A DNA stretch of 64,000 nt from Bacilli bacterium PM5-9 (GTDB lineage Bacteria; Bacillota_I; Bacilli_A; JAJDGJ01). The number at the start of each line of letters is the position of its first letter. Within the stretch, counting starts at the first letter, position 1. Shown piece after piece: positions 19,534 to 28,789 of this stretch. The notes beneath the pieces were generated by a model. The model was given only the letters and a program-made list of their open reading frames with translations, searched no databases and had not been told where the DNA came from. The position numbers and the translations under genes are program-made. The stretch is taken from NCBI GenBank assembly GCA_029893765.1, contig JARXZD010000003.1:32018-96017 (forward strand). Direction: 5' to 3'.

Positions 19534-21903
19534 TTAAAAAATTGTTTTATCCAATTTATTATCTTTATCTTTAACATTATTATATGCATCTAAAAGTTCT
19601 ACCTCATCATCGACGATTGGAGTATCAAATTGTTCGGTAAAAAAGCGCATGTATTCTATTCCTTCAAGATTTAATAAGATAACTTGTTTTCCAACAGCAT
19701 ATCCTTCAATAACAGATGTTGAATACACTCCAACTAACACTTTAGCATTTTTTATTGTATCATATATTGACTCTTCTTTTAGTGAAACAAAAAACATATT
19801 ATCCAGATTTTCACATTCTTTAAATATACTATAAATACTTTCATTCTCATGCGGATGCCAACGATATAATACTTTTATACTCGGATTATTTTTTGCAAAG
19901 TTATATGCTATTTTTAATATATCTATTCCAATTGCATTTTGTGATAAAAACGCCACATCAAAATCAGGTTCTTTATTGCTTTCAATTTTTAAATTTTCAT
20001 AAAAGAATTTATTTGGATATTCAATATATTCAAATGTATTGTATCTATCTAATTCTTTTTTCCAAAAATCTGACCAAATAACCATTTTATCTGGCTTTAA
20101 TTCTTTGCTTTTATTAAATGAATAACCTAAATGGCCAGTTTCAATTGCTGCATATTGAAATTCAATTGTATTGATTCCAAAAAATTTAGCACATTCGTAT
20201 ATCCATTGTTTATATGGGCCAACTATATATACATTATTTGGAGAAATCTCGTTAAATAAACAAAAATAATAAGTCATTTCAAATAGTGCACGTCTAATCC
20301 AATACTTTGCACGACGTTTTGTATTATACTCCACACCAATATCATTAAATATATCTTTTGATAATTCTTCTAAATACTCTTTGTCATTATTGCTTAAGAA
20401 AACTTTAACTTTCTCCATTCTACAAAATGCATTTGTAAATATAAGATATCCATCTAAATATCTCATGTTATCTGTTTTATCTGAAATGTGATCAATCCAA
20501 AATGGATACTCACAAACAATCGTTTTATTTTCATCTAATTTTTCATCAATGAAATAATATGAATTCACATCAATGTTTTTATTATCCACAAATATTTTTC
20601 TTAAATTATCAAAAACCATATTATCAATGTTTTTACTTTTATATAAGGGACTATTTTTAAAATCCATATACTTCCAAGCTGACTCAGCTACTGACATAGG
20701 ATTTTCTTTAATAATATCTTTTTTTGCTTTAAACATATCAGCACGTTCAGCAACTAACTGTAAAATATGATTCACAATAAAAAATCTTCCAATTTGCCAA
20801 AATTTAATGGAATTTATACTTTTTTCAAGTAAATTATATCTTTTTTCAATTTTTTCAATATCCTTTATCCTTTGGTAATCAGTTTCGGATTTAGGATCAA
20901 TTATAACATTGCTTTTTGTTTTTAAAATATATTTTTTATATAAATCACTTTCAATGAATTTTTTCCAAATTTTATTTAAAAATTTCTGATCTTTATTTAT
21001 TTGATAGTAAATATATTGTCCTATCATTCTTAAATTCTTTTTTTCATTACCATTACATGTATCAAGGAAAGAAGAATATGGAGCTCTAATTACTTCTCCA
21101 TTAATTGATATATATATAATTTTATATGTATTAAAAAAAACTGATAAAAAATTATAAATAGCACCTGGTTTTCTTTTAGCTTTATTTTTCAATTTATATT
21201 TTCTAGAAAATATAATATTATTAAAAGCCTTAACTTTATCTATTATATAAACATTTGGAACACCTTTATATAGTTTTAAATAATTTAATGACTCATAACT
21301 TTTTAAATTAGTATTTTTAAATTTAATAATTTTATGAATATTACCAGATAAATCAAGCGATAATTGTTTAAAAGACAAAGTTAATTCACCATCTCTATAC
21401 GAACATAAATACCCTCTTTTTTTGATTCCTTCATATTCAATATTCAAAAAAATATGGTCAATTTTACTTTCAATAATACTTTTTTTATTTAATGTTATCT
21501 CTATTCCACTATAATACATCGTAGAAATTCCATTAGTATCATATTTAAATTCAGGTTTTTCAATAATCTCTATTTTCTTAATTAATTCATTATCACCACT
21601 ATAATTAATTGAACCTTTACTAAAAAATGATAAATTTTCAATAAAAGTAAATCCAGTTAAAATATATTCATCTTGTTTTTCCACAATTTCAGTAATAATT
21701 GGATAAAATCCGCAATAATCAGTAATATCAAGTTTACTTCTTTCTCTTTTGTCTAACCTCATATATAAAACTGGATGTAAATATATTCTTCCATTTCTTA
21801 AAAAAGGAACTTCAAATTTCGGACTTGATTTTAAAGTACTAATTAAATCTATTATGTCTTTATCATCGGTATTTATATCATTAAGATTAATTTTGCTTTG
21901 CAT
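19534..21903 (-). CDS. Large unrecognised glycosyltransferase-like protein
   Basis: 789 residues; I cannot assign a named family. The N-terminal 250 residues are beta-rich, the middle is helical, and residues 450-789 look like a GT-B style fold: VYIVGPYKQWIYECAKFFG, DFDVAFLSQNAIG, LYRWHPHENES about residue 695 and VLVGVYSTSVIEGYAVGKQ about 735. The last two resemble the HP and SSV/E motifs of capsule, polysialyl and CDP-glycerol-type transferases. It sits between the ABC permease and ATPase genes, and no other transferase is in the operon. It is therefore the best candidate for the sialyltransferase or polymer synthase (inference). No membrane segment is evident. Confidence 0.6.
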   Translation of the reverse strand: MQSKINLNDINTDDKDIIDLISTLKSSPKFEVPFLRNGRIYLHPVLYMRLDKRERSKLDITDYCGFYPIITEIVEKQDEYILTGFTFIENLSFFSKGSINYSGDNELIKKIEIIEKPEFKYDTNGISTMYYSGIEITLNKKSIIESKIDHIFLNIEYEGIKKRGYLCSYRDGELTLSFKQLSLDLSGNIHKIIKFKNTNLKSYESLNYLKLYKGVPNVYIIDKVKAFNNIIFSRKYKLKNKAKRKPGAIYNFLSVFFNTYKIIYISINGEVIRAPYSSFLDTCNGNEKKNLRMIGQYIYYQINKDQKFLNKIWKKFIESDLYKKYILKTKSNVIIDPKSETDYQRIKDIEKIEKRYNLLEKSINSIKFWQIGRFFIVNHILQLVAERADMFKAKKDIIKENPMSVAESAWKYMDFKNSPLYKSKNIDNMVFDNLRKIFVDNKNIDVNSYYFIDEKLDENKTIVCEYPFWIDHISDKTDNMRYLDGYLIFTNAFCRMEKVKVFLSNNDKEYLEELSKDIFNDIGVEYNTKRRAKYWIRRALFEMTYYFCLFNEISPNNVYIVGPYKQWIYECAKFFGINTIEFQYAAIETGHLGYSFNKSKELKPDKMVIWSDFWKKELDRYNTFEYIEYPNKFFYENLKIESNKEPDFDVAFLSQNAIGIDILKIAYNFAKNNPSIKVLYRWHPHENESIYSIFKECENLDNMFFVSLKEESIYDTIKNAKVLVGVYSTSVIEGYAVGKQVILLNLEGIEYMRFFTEQFDTPIVDDEVELLDAYNNVKDKDNKLDKTIF

Positions 21904-21921
21904 AAATATGATCGCTCCAAT

Positions 21922-22677
21922 CTAAATAATATCAGGTATAATTTTTCTATTTTTCTTATATAAATAATTACCGATTAATAACAATCCTATAGTTAGTCCC
22001 CATATGTATATGTGAATTGATAAGTCAACAGATGTTAACCCCTCATTAAATAGTAATGATTTTCTAAATCCATTAATAAAATAATAAAATGGATTAAAAT
22101 TAGCAGCTGGAATATGCTCTCCAGAATATAATATTGGCGTTAACCAAAATAATAAAGTTGTAATTGATTGTATAAATTTTCCAATATCACTTATCCAAAC
22201 AGTCCAAATTGATGTTATTAAACTTAACCCATACATAAAGAAAAATAAAATAACATAATAATATATTACATTTAAATAATTTAATGTAATTGGAATTTTG
22301 AAAGCAAATAAAACAACAAATACAGTTGCTAAAAGCAAAATATTATTTATAAACCCCTCGAAAATAGTCGACAAAACATACGTATTGGAAGAAATAGGTG
22401 AATTACTAATATATTTTGCATTTGATTTCATCGCTCTGGAACCACTTTTCAATAATCCACTAATTAATAGCCATGGCACTAACCCAATAACTAACCATGG
22501 AAAATATGGTGTACCATTAATATCCGCAGATTTTCTTAATCCTATATATATCGCAAAAAAATAAGCAAAAAATCTTGTATATGGAACCATTATTTCCCAT
22601 AATGATCCTAAGAAAAAGTCACTATTTTTCATTTTTCTACTTTCTAAAGCAAAAGTTAAAGCATATTTTATATCCAT
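21922..22677 (-). CDS. ABC-2 type polysaccharide export permease
   Basis: TagG/KpsM/Wzm-type permease, 251 residues, six hydrophobic segments. PWLVIGLVPWLLISG about residue 60 and FWLTPILYS about 178 are typical. First gene of the sialic acid polymer operon, partner of the ATPase at 18450-19517. The ribosome binding site is odd: AAAGGA is separated from the ATG by a hairpin (22683-22699). Confidence 0.9.
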   Translation of the reverse strand: MDIKYALTFALESRKMKNSDFFLGSLWEIMVPYTRFFAYFFAIYIGLRKSADINGTPYFPWLVIGLVPWLLISGLLKSGSRAMKSNAKYISNSPISSNTYVLSTIFEGFINNILLLATVFVVLFAFKIPITLNYLNVIYYYVILFFFMYGLSLITSIWTVWISDIGKFIQSITTLLFWLTPILYSGEHIPAANFNPFYYFINGFRKSLLFNEGLTSVDLSIHIYIWGLTIGLLLIGNYLYKKNRKIIPDII

Positions 22678-22682
22678 ATCAT

Positions 22683-22699
22683 CTCAATTAATAATTGAG
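22683..22699 (-). promoter_or_regulatory. Hairpin between ribosome binding site and ABC permease start
   Basis: Perfect inverted repeat CTCAAT (22683-22688) and ATTGAG (22694-22699), five bases before the ATG at 22677. The only purine-rich ribosome binding sequence, AAAAGGATG, lies on the far side of this hairpin. The hairpin could bring it to normal spacing or serve as a control site. Confidence 0.4.
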
Positions 22700-22735
22700 T
22701 TCACATCCTTTTCTAAAAACATTTAATCAATAGTT

Positions 22736-22764
22736 ATTATACTAAAATTACCTATGAAAATCAA
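22736..22764 (-). promoter_or_regulatory. Promoter of the sialic acid polymer operon
   Basis: TTGATT (22764-22759), 17-base spacer, TATAAT (22741-22736) on the minus strand: perfect -10 and a good -35. It lies between uppP and the ABC permease and gives the seven-gene operon its own transcript. Confidence 0.7.
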
Positions 22765-22783
22765 TTTCATATATTTTTTGAAT

Positions 22784-23608
22784 TTATAAAAAATTAACTA
22801 CAATTCCACATAACAATATAAATCCAACAATTAATCGATACACAGCAAATATTCTCATTGGTTTCTTTTGTAAATAAGCAATAAACTTTTCAATAACAAA
22901 ATATGCTACTACAAATGAAATAATAAGACCAATAACTATATAACCAATTTCTGGAACACTCAAAGCAGCTTCATATTTAAACAATTTATATGCTGAACCT
23001 AATAACATTGTTGGAATAGCTAAGAAAAATGAAAATTCAGCAGCAACTACTGTAGAGAACCCCATAATCCAACCACCAATAATTGAAGAGGCTGAACGAC
23101 TAAATCCAGGGAATAAGATTGCTAATGTTTGAAACGCTCCAACAATAAAGGCTTGTTTATAAGTTATTTTATCAATATCATCAGTTTTAGCATTTTTTCT
23201 AAATTTATTTTCACAAATAATCATTAAGATAGCCCCAACAATTAAAGCAAGTGATACTGTAAAACTATTCATAAATTTTGCTTCAATTATATCATCAAAA
23301 AGTAAACCAATTATTCCAGCAGGAACAACAGCAATTGCAATCTTTGCCCAAAAATTAAATCCAACTTCACCAGGCTTTAAATTCTGTGGTTTAAGCGTAT
23401 TTAATAACCTTTTACGATATAATACTACAACTGCCATAATCGCACCAACTTGAATTACAACTAACAACAACTTTAAAAAAGGTGTTGATTCCAATTTTAA
23501 TAAATCTGAAACTATAATCATATGTCCTGTTGATGAAATAGGTAAAAACTCAGTAATACCTTCAACAATCGCAACAATAACAATCTTTAATAAATATAAT
23601 AAATCCAT
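22784..23608 (-). CDS. uppP: Undecaprenyl-diphosphate phosphatase
   Basis: BacA-type membrane phosphatase recycling the C55 lipid carrier; also gives bacitracin resistance. 274 residues, eight or so hydrophobic segments. Motifs: VEGITEFLPISSTGHMI near residue 15 (catalytic Glu/His/Ser) and LFPGFSRSASSIIGG about 165. Four bases downstream of the rnr stop, so co-transcribed. Confidence 0.95.
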   Translation of the reverse strand: MDLLYLLKIVIVAIVEGITEFLPISSTGHMIIVSDLLKLESTPFLKLLLVVIQVGAIMAVVVLYRKRLLNTLKPQNLKPGEVGFNFWAKIAIAVVPAGIIGLLFDDIIEAKFMNSFTVSLALIVGAILMIICENKFRKNAKTDDIDKITYKQAFIVGAFQTLAILFPGFSRSASSIIGGWIMGFSTVVAAEFSFFLAIPTMLLGSAYKLFKYEAALSVPEIGYIVIGLIISFVVAYFVIEKFIAYLQKKPMRIFAVYRLIVGFILLCGIVVNFL

Positions 23609-23611
23609 ACA

Positions 23612-25732
23612 TTACTTCCTTCCATTACTATTTTTAAGAATAAAATCAATATTTCTTTCCTTAACACTAACCTTATCAACTATTACTTCAACTTCACTTC
23701 CAAGTCGATACATTTTATTAGTTCTTTCACCCTTTAATAAGTGAAACTCACTATCATAAGCATAGTGATCATCATTTAAAGTACTAATATGAACTAACCC
23801 CTCAATTGTATTAGGTAATTCAACAAAAAAACCAAAGCTAGTAATACTAGAAATATATCCTATATAACTTTCACCAACATGATTTTTCATGTATTCAGCC
23901 ATTTTCATATCATTAACTTCTCTTTCAGCTTCAATCGCATCTCTTTCTTTCCTTGAAGTCTGATCACCAATTTTATCTAATTTTTCATCTAAATATCCTA
24001 ATTCTTTTGTATTTAATCCTTCTTTATTATACAAGTATTTTCTAAGTAACCTGTGTACAATTAAATCAGGATATCTTCTAATCGGAGAAGTAAAATGAGT
24101 ATAATATTTACTCGCTAAACCAAAGTGACCAATACAATCTTTTTGATAAACAGCCTTTGCCATACTTCTTAATAAAAGCTTATCTAAAAACATTGAATCA
24201 TTTTTATTTTCTATTTCTTTTAATAATTTTTGAATATCTTTACTATTTAGATTATCTTCTTTTTTCTTCATTTTAATATCAAAAGCACTAGCATAAGCTA
24301 AAAAAGCATTTATTTTATCTGGATTAGGCTTATCATGAACACGATAAATAAAAGGTAAATCTTGCCAATAGATATGTGCTGCTACTGTTTCATTAGCGAT
24401 TATCATAAAGTCCTCAATTATTTTTTCACCTTCACCACGATCTCTAATTATAATATCCATAACTTTACCTTTACCATCAACAATAATTTTAGGTTCAGGA
24501 ATATCAAATTCTAACATTCCCCTTTTTTCCTTATTTTTCCTTAATAGTAAAGACAACTCTTTCATTTCAAATAACAATTCATTAATTTCATGATATTTTT
24601 TTTGTAATCTTTCATCACCATCTAAAATACTATTAACATCATCATATGTCATACGATAATTAGAATTGATAATTGATTCAAAGATTTCATAATTAATAAC
24701 TTTTCCATTCTTATCAAATTCCATTTTACACGTTTGCGTTAAACGATCAACTTCGGGAAGTAATGAACAAATACCATTAGAAAGTTGATGAGGCAACATT
24801 GGAACAACACGATCAACTAAATAAACAGATGTCGATCTAGCATACGCCTCTTTATCTAATTCAGACTTTTCCTTAACATAGTAAGAAACATCAGCAATAC
24901 TTACATATAAAACACGATTCCCATGTTCATTAATTTCTAATCCAATCGCATCATCTAAATCTTTAGCATCAGCACCATCAATTGTAATCGTTAGCTTATC
25001 ACGAAGATCATGTCTATTTTCAACCACAATATCTTCTTCATGATAAGACTTAGCCTCTTTTAAAGCACCCTTAGAAAATTCAGGGTTAAAACCATACTTA
25101 TAAACAATTGCTAAAATATCAATACCTACATCGTTAATATGCCCAATGATAGTTTTTATTTTTCCAAAAACAGTATTACTTTTCTTATCAATTTCACTAA
25201 TATAACATAATACTTTATGCCCCTCACTAGCATTCATTGTATTTTTTGCATTGATTTTAATCCAAAAATCCAATGATTTATCATCAGGAATAACATAAGT
25301 TTTTCCCTTTTTTAATACAACATTTCCAACAATTAAATCATAACCATGTTCAATAACACGATAAATACTTCCTTCTTTATTAATACCATCACTATTTTTA
25401 TCTAATTTCACAAAAACTTTATCCTTGTTTATTGCTCCATTAAGTTTATCTTTACTCACAAAAACATCAAAATCTTTGGTTCTTACAAAACCAAAGCCTT
25501 TTTTCTTAATTTCCAATACCCCAAACAATAAACCAAAATTCTTAGCACTTTGAACTTTATCTTTTTTACTTCTAACAATTTCATAATCATTTTCAAGTAA
25601 AACTAAAGTTTTGTATATTTCATTTAGGTCTATCTCATTGTCAATACTCATTAGGTATTGAGCTATTTCTTGATAAGTAAAAACTTCATGTTTTCTTTCA
25701 TCAAGGAATGTTAAAATTTTATCTTTAATCAT
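23612..25732 (-). CDS. rnr: Ribonuclease R
   Basis: Processive 3'-5' exoribonuclease for structured RNA. 706 residues: N-terminal winged-helix region, cold-shock-like domains, the RNB domain with ITIDGADAKDLDDAIGLE about residue 245 (catalytic Asp cluster), HFTSPIRRYPDLIVHRLL about 557, and a C-terminal S1 domain (GYISSITSFGFFVELP). The gene follows the CDP-glycerol transferase by nine bases. The usual neighbour secG is near, but smpB is not in the window. Confidence 0.96.
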   Translation of the reverse strand: MIKDKILTFLDERKHEVFTYQEIAQYLMSIDNEIDLNEIYKTLVLLENDYEIVRSKKDKVQSAKNFGLLFGVLEIKKKGFGFVRTKDFDVFVSKDKLNGAINKDKVFVKLDKNSDGINKEGSIYRVIEHGYDLIVGNVVLKKGKTYVIPDDKSLDFWIKINAKNTMNASEGHKVLCYISEIDKKSNTVFGKIKTIIGHINDVGIDILAIVYKYGFNPEFSKGALKEAKSYHEEDIVVENRHDLRDKLTITIDGADAKDLDDAIGLEINEHGNRVLYVSIADVSYYVKEKSELDKEAYARSTSVYLVDRVVPMLPHQLSNGICSLLPEVDRLTQTCKMEFDKNGKVINYEIFESIINSNYRMTYDDVNSILDGDERLQKKYHEINELLFEMKELSLLLRKNKEKRGMLEFDIPEPKIIVDGKGKVMDIIIRDRGEGEKIIEDFMIIANETVAAHIYWQDLPFIYRVHDKPNPDKINAFLAYASAFDIKMKKKEDNLNSKDIQKLLKEIENKNDSMFLDKLLLRSMAKAVYQKDCIGHFGLASKYYTHFTSPIRRYPDLIVHRLLRKYLYNKEGLNTKELGYLDEKLDKIGDQTSRKERDAIEAEREVNDMKMAEYMKNHVGESYIGYISSITSFGFFVELPNTIEGLVHISTLNDDHYAYDSEFHLLKGERTNKMYRLGSEVEVIVDKVSVKERNIDFILKNSNGRK

Positions 25733-25741
25733 TTAACCACC

Positions 25742-26989
25742 CTATATTTCTAAGAACTTTTCAAGCGTCCTTTGACTAGATTTACCATCCTCTAGTGGAT
25801 TATACTTTTCATTAAAACCATCTAGTTTATCTAAATATGGTTTGTATGTTCCATCAAGATCTTTTAATGCCTTAATCAATTCATCCTCTTTTTTAAATAC
25901 TGGACCAGGCAATTCATCAAAGTCGAAATAGAACCCTCTAGTTTCTTTTGCATATTCATCATAGTCAAACATATAAAATAAAATTGGTTTTTTTAAGTTT
26001 GCATAATCAAAGAATAATGAAGAATAATCAGTAATTAGCACATCAGAGATTAGATGTAAGTCATTAATATCATTTTCTCTTGAACAATCAATTATAAAAT
26101 CTTCATATCCACTCAAATCTAATTTACTAGCAATAAAATGATGTAATTTAAAAATGAAAACATATTTATCACTAAGTTCTTCATATAATTTTTGAAAATC
26201 TAATTCTAATCCCAAAGTAAATCCTACACCTAGTTGATGTTGGTTATCACGCCAAGTTGGAGCATAAACCACAACTTTTTTATCATTAGGAATATTAAGT
26301 CTCTCTTTTATTTGTTTAACTTCTTTATCTTTATAATTAATCAAACGATCATTTCTTGGATAACCTGTTTCAAACATAATGTTATTAGTATGTAAATTCT
26401 TAAGATTAAAAGCACTACTAATATGATTAGTATAATATGGTGAAGGAGAACACATCATTGTATACCTTTGAGCATCACTTGCATACATATTTCTTACTTC
26501 CTCATTACTTCTAATTTTATTATTACCTGCAGTATCAATATCAAAAGCTAATTTTTTTAATGGCGTACCATGCCAAGTTTGAAGATATTTTTGATTATCT
26601 TTTTTAATAACCGATGTTTCAAATATTGAATTACTAATCCAATATTTTGCTTGTGCAATTAAATTAAAATATTCTTTTGTTCGGTATTTAACTACTTTAG
26701 TTCGTTCATTTTCAAATTTTTCTCTTATTTCATCATTTACTTTTCTAAGCGGAATTATAAATTTATAATCAGCATATTTATCATCATTTATCATATACTC
26801 ATAGATTGCTCTAGGACTACATGAAAAATTACGGCCTTGATAAGACTCAACTAAAACAAGTTTATCATCAACTGAAAACTTTAAATAATTATCTTTATAA
26901 TATTTCTTTCTTCTATTCTCTCTTCTTTTCACTTGTATTTTTCTAAAGAAATAATTTTTTCTCGCTAATTTTTTTAAAAACTTTTTCAT
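25742..26989 (-). CDS. CDP-glycerol:glycerophosphate glycerophosphotransferase family (TagB/TagF-like)
   Basis: 415 residues, Glyphos_transf family. Short basic N-terminus (KKFLKKLARKNYFFRK), LQTWHGTPLKKLAFD about residue 150 (catalytic His of the HGT motif), VVYAPTWRDNQ about 240, and LITDYSSLFFDYANLKKP about 322. These enzymes add glycerol- or ribitol-phosphate to teichoic acids or sugar chains. AGGTG lies six bases before the ATG at 26989; an upstream in-frame GTG overlaps that site and is unlikely. One of five such genes in the window. Confidence 0.9.
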   Translation of the reverse strand: MKKFLKKLARKNYFFRKIQVKRRENRRKKYYKDNYLKFSVDDKLVLVESYQGRNFSCSPRAIYEYMINDDKYADYKFIIPLRKVNDEIREKFENERTKVVKYRTKEYFNLIAQAKYWISNSIFETSVIKKDNQKYLQTWHGTPLKKLAFDIDTAGNNKIRSNEEVRNMYASDAQRYTMMCSPSPYYTNHISSAFNLKNLHTNNIMFETGYPRNDRLINYKDKEVKQIKERLNIPNDKKVVVYAPTWRDNQHQLGVGFTLGLELDFQKLYEELSDKYVFIFKLHHFIASKLDLSGYEDFIIDCSRENDINDLHLISDVLITDYSSLFFDYANLKKPILFYMFDYDEYAKETRGFYFDFDELPGPVFKKEDELIKALKDLDGTYKPYLDKLDGFNEKYNPLEDGKSSQRTLEKFLEI

Positions 26990-27021
26990 TTTAATCACCT
27001 ACAATTTAGTTTCTTATAAAC

Positions 27022-27041
27022 AAAAAAGGGCAAAAGCCCTT
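27022..27041 (-). terminator. Terminator after secG
   Basis: AAGGGC (27026-27031), AAAA loop, GCCCTT (27036-27041), followed by a T run on the minus strand. It separates secG from the downstream transferase-rnr-uppP unit. Confidence 0.8.
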
Positions 27042-27046
27042 ATCGT

Positions 27047-27277
27047 TTATTTCAATAAAGCAATTATAATTGGTATAATCATAAAAGTTGCACCAAAAAC
27101 AATAGTTGCTCTTTTGAACACTAATTCTGCACCACGCTCTTTTGTTTGAGCAAAGACATTAACTCCAGTACCACTCATTGTTCCCGCAGCATTTTCAGAT
27201 TTTGGTGGTTGCATAATCACCACTATTATTAAAATTACAGCATTTACTATTAATAAGGCACTTAAAAAACTTACCAT
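27047..27277 (-). CDS. secG: Preprotein translocase subunit SecG
   Basis: 76 residues with two hydrophobic segments (residues 5-22 and 54-75). Between them are the conserved QPPKSEN and GTGVNVFAQTKERGAE stretches. It assists SecYEG protein export. Its terminator follows directly, so it is a short transcript upstream of the rnr group. Confidence 0.93.
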   Translation of the reverse strand: MVSFLSALLIVNAVILIIVVIMQPPKSENAAGTMSGTGVNVFAQTKERGAELVFKRATIVFGATFMIIPIIIALLK

Positions 27278-27461
27278 TTTCTTACCTCCACTTCTTGTAT
27301 CTATTTAGATACTAAATCACGTTATATTATAGCAATTTATCATCACTTTAGCAAGCATTAGCCTAAACTTTAACACATTATTAAACCAAAAATAAATTTC
27401 AACTATTTATGTATATATGATAGAATTAAGTATTATATAATAAATTAGGAGAAAATTAACT

Positions 27462-28703
27462 ATGATAAAAAAATTAACACAAAAAATTATATCATTTAAA
27501 TATCGCAAATATGATAAAAAAATGCTTGAGCAAATCTTATATAAAGAAAGTCCTGAAAAGTATGAAATCGTAGCACGTGCAAGAAAAATTGGACAAAGAA
27601 AAGAATATCGCAAAAATATGAAAGAGCCTATTAATGAAAAAATGTTCTTTTTTGAAAGTAATTTAGGAAGACAATATACAGGTAATCCTCGTTATATTTA
27701 TGAAAAAATGCTTGAATTATATCCAGATTTTGATTATGTTTGGGCATATAATGGCGATCCAAAAAATATCCCAGGAAATCCAATTGTTGTTGAAAGAGGT
27801 TCAAAAAAATATTATCAATTAATGGCTAAATCAAAATATTTAATTAATAATACTAATTTTTTAAATTCATTTTTAAGAGAAGAAACTTTTTATTTACAAA
27901 CATGGCATGGTACTCCATTAAAAAAATTACATTACGATCGTACTAATGTAGAGCCATACCGTAGAGAAAAAGCTAATTTTTATTTAAGGTCAAGAACATG
28001 GAATGCTTTACTATCATCTAATAAATATTCTACACCTCACTTTAAATCTGCCTTTAGATATGATGGTCCAGTTTTAGAGTTTGGTTATCCAGCCAATGAT
28101 ATTTTCTCTGATGAAAAGAAACAAAAAGAGTATAAGGATAGAATTAGAAAACAATTAAATATTAGTGATGATAAATATGTAATTTTGTATGCACCAACTT
28201 GGCGTGGCGACAAACATTTAGGCAATCATATCTTTGAGTTTAAGTTAGAATTAGACATTGAAAAATTAATAAATGAATTAGATGAAAATGTTGTCTTTTT
28301 AATTAGAAGTCATCACATGAGTGCAAGTGATGAAGTTTTAAACAAGTTAAAAGGTCGTATCATCAATGTTAGTAAGTTTGACGATGCTATTGAGTTAATG
28401 TGTGCATCTGATTTATTGATAACTGATTATTCTTCAATAATTTATGATTGGTATTGTTCAAAAAAACCGGCACTTTACTATGTTCCAGATGTTGATCAAT
28501 ATTTAGAGAATAGACCAATCTACTATGATTTCAAAAACAAATATAGTATTCCTTTATGTCTTAGTCAAAATGAATTGGTTAATGAAATTAATAAAGTAAT
28601 TAATGGAGAATACAAAATTGATGAAGAGTTTTACAACGATTTTTGCAGTTTAAATGATGGTAATGCTACAACAAAAGTAATTGAATATTTATTAAGTAAA
28701 TAA
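27462..28703 (+). CDS. CDP-glycerol glycerophosphotransferase family protein, tandem copy A
   Basis: 413 residues. Long basic N-terminus, KMFFFESNLGRQYTGNPRYIYEKML about residue 63, LQTWHGTPLKKLHYDRTNV about 147 (HGT catalytic His), ILYAPTWRGDKHLGN about 242 and LITDYSSIIYDWYCSKKPALYYVP about 323. Nearly the same sequence as the next gene over its core, so a tandem duplication. AGGAG and a TATAAT precede it. No CDP-glycerol synthesis gene (tagD) is visible. Confidence 0.9.
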   Translation: MIKKLTQKIISFKYRKYDKKMLEQILYKESPEKYEIVARARKIGQRKEYRKNMKEPINEKMFFFESNLGRQYTGNPRYIYEKMLELYPDFDYVWAYNGDPKNIPGNPIVVERGSKKYYQLMAKSKYLINNTNFLNSFLREETFYLQTWHGTPLKKLHYDRTNVEPYRREKANFYLRSRTWNALLSSNKYSTPHFKSAFRYDGPVLEFGYPANDIFSDEKKQKEYKDRIRKQLNISDDKYVILYAPTWRGDKHLGNHIFEFKLELDIEKLINELDENVVFLIRSHHMSASDEVLNKLKGRIINVSKFDDAIELMCASDLLITDYSSIIYDWYCSKKPALYYVPDVDQYLENRPIYYDFKNKYSIPLCLSQNELVNEINKVINGEYKIDEEFYNDFCSLNDGNATTKVIEYLLSK

Positions 28704-28789
28704 ATAAACTTTAAATACCACCTTATATAATTTTAAAATAAACTAAAATTGAATAAATAAGGATAATTAGATAAGGAGTATTATTTAAT

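Noticed and set aside
27407..27613. 68-codon minus-strand frame over the start of the first tandem transferase
   Set aside because: It is antisense to a clear start region with RBS and promoter and shows no ribosome binding site of its own.
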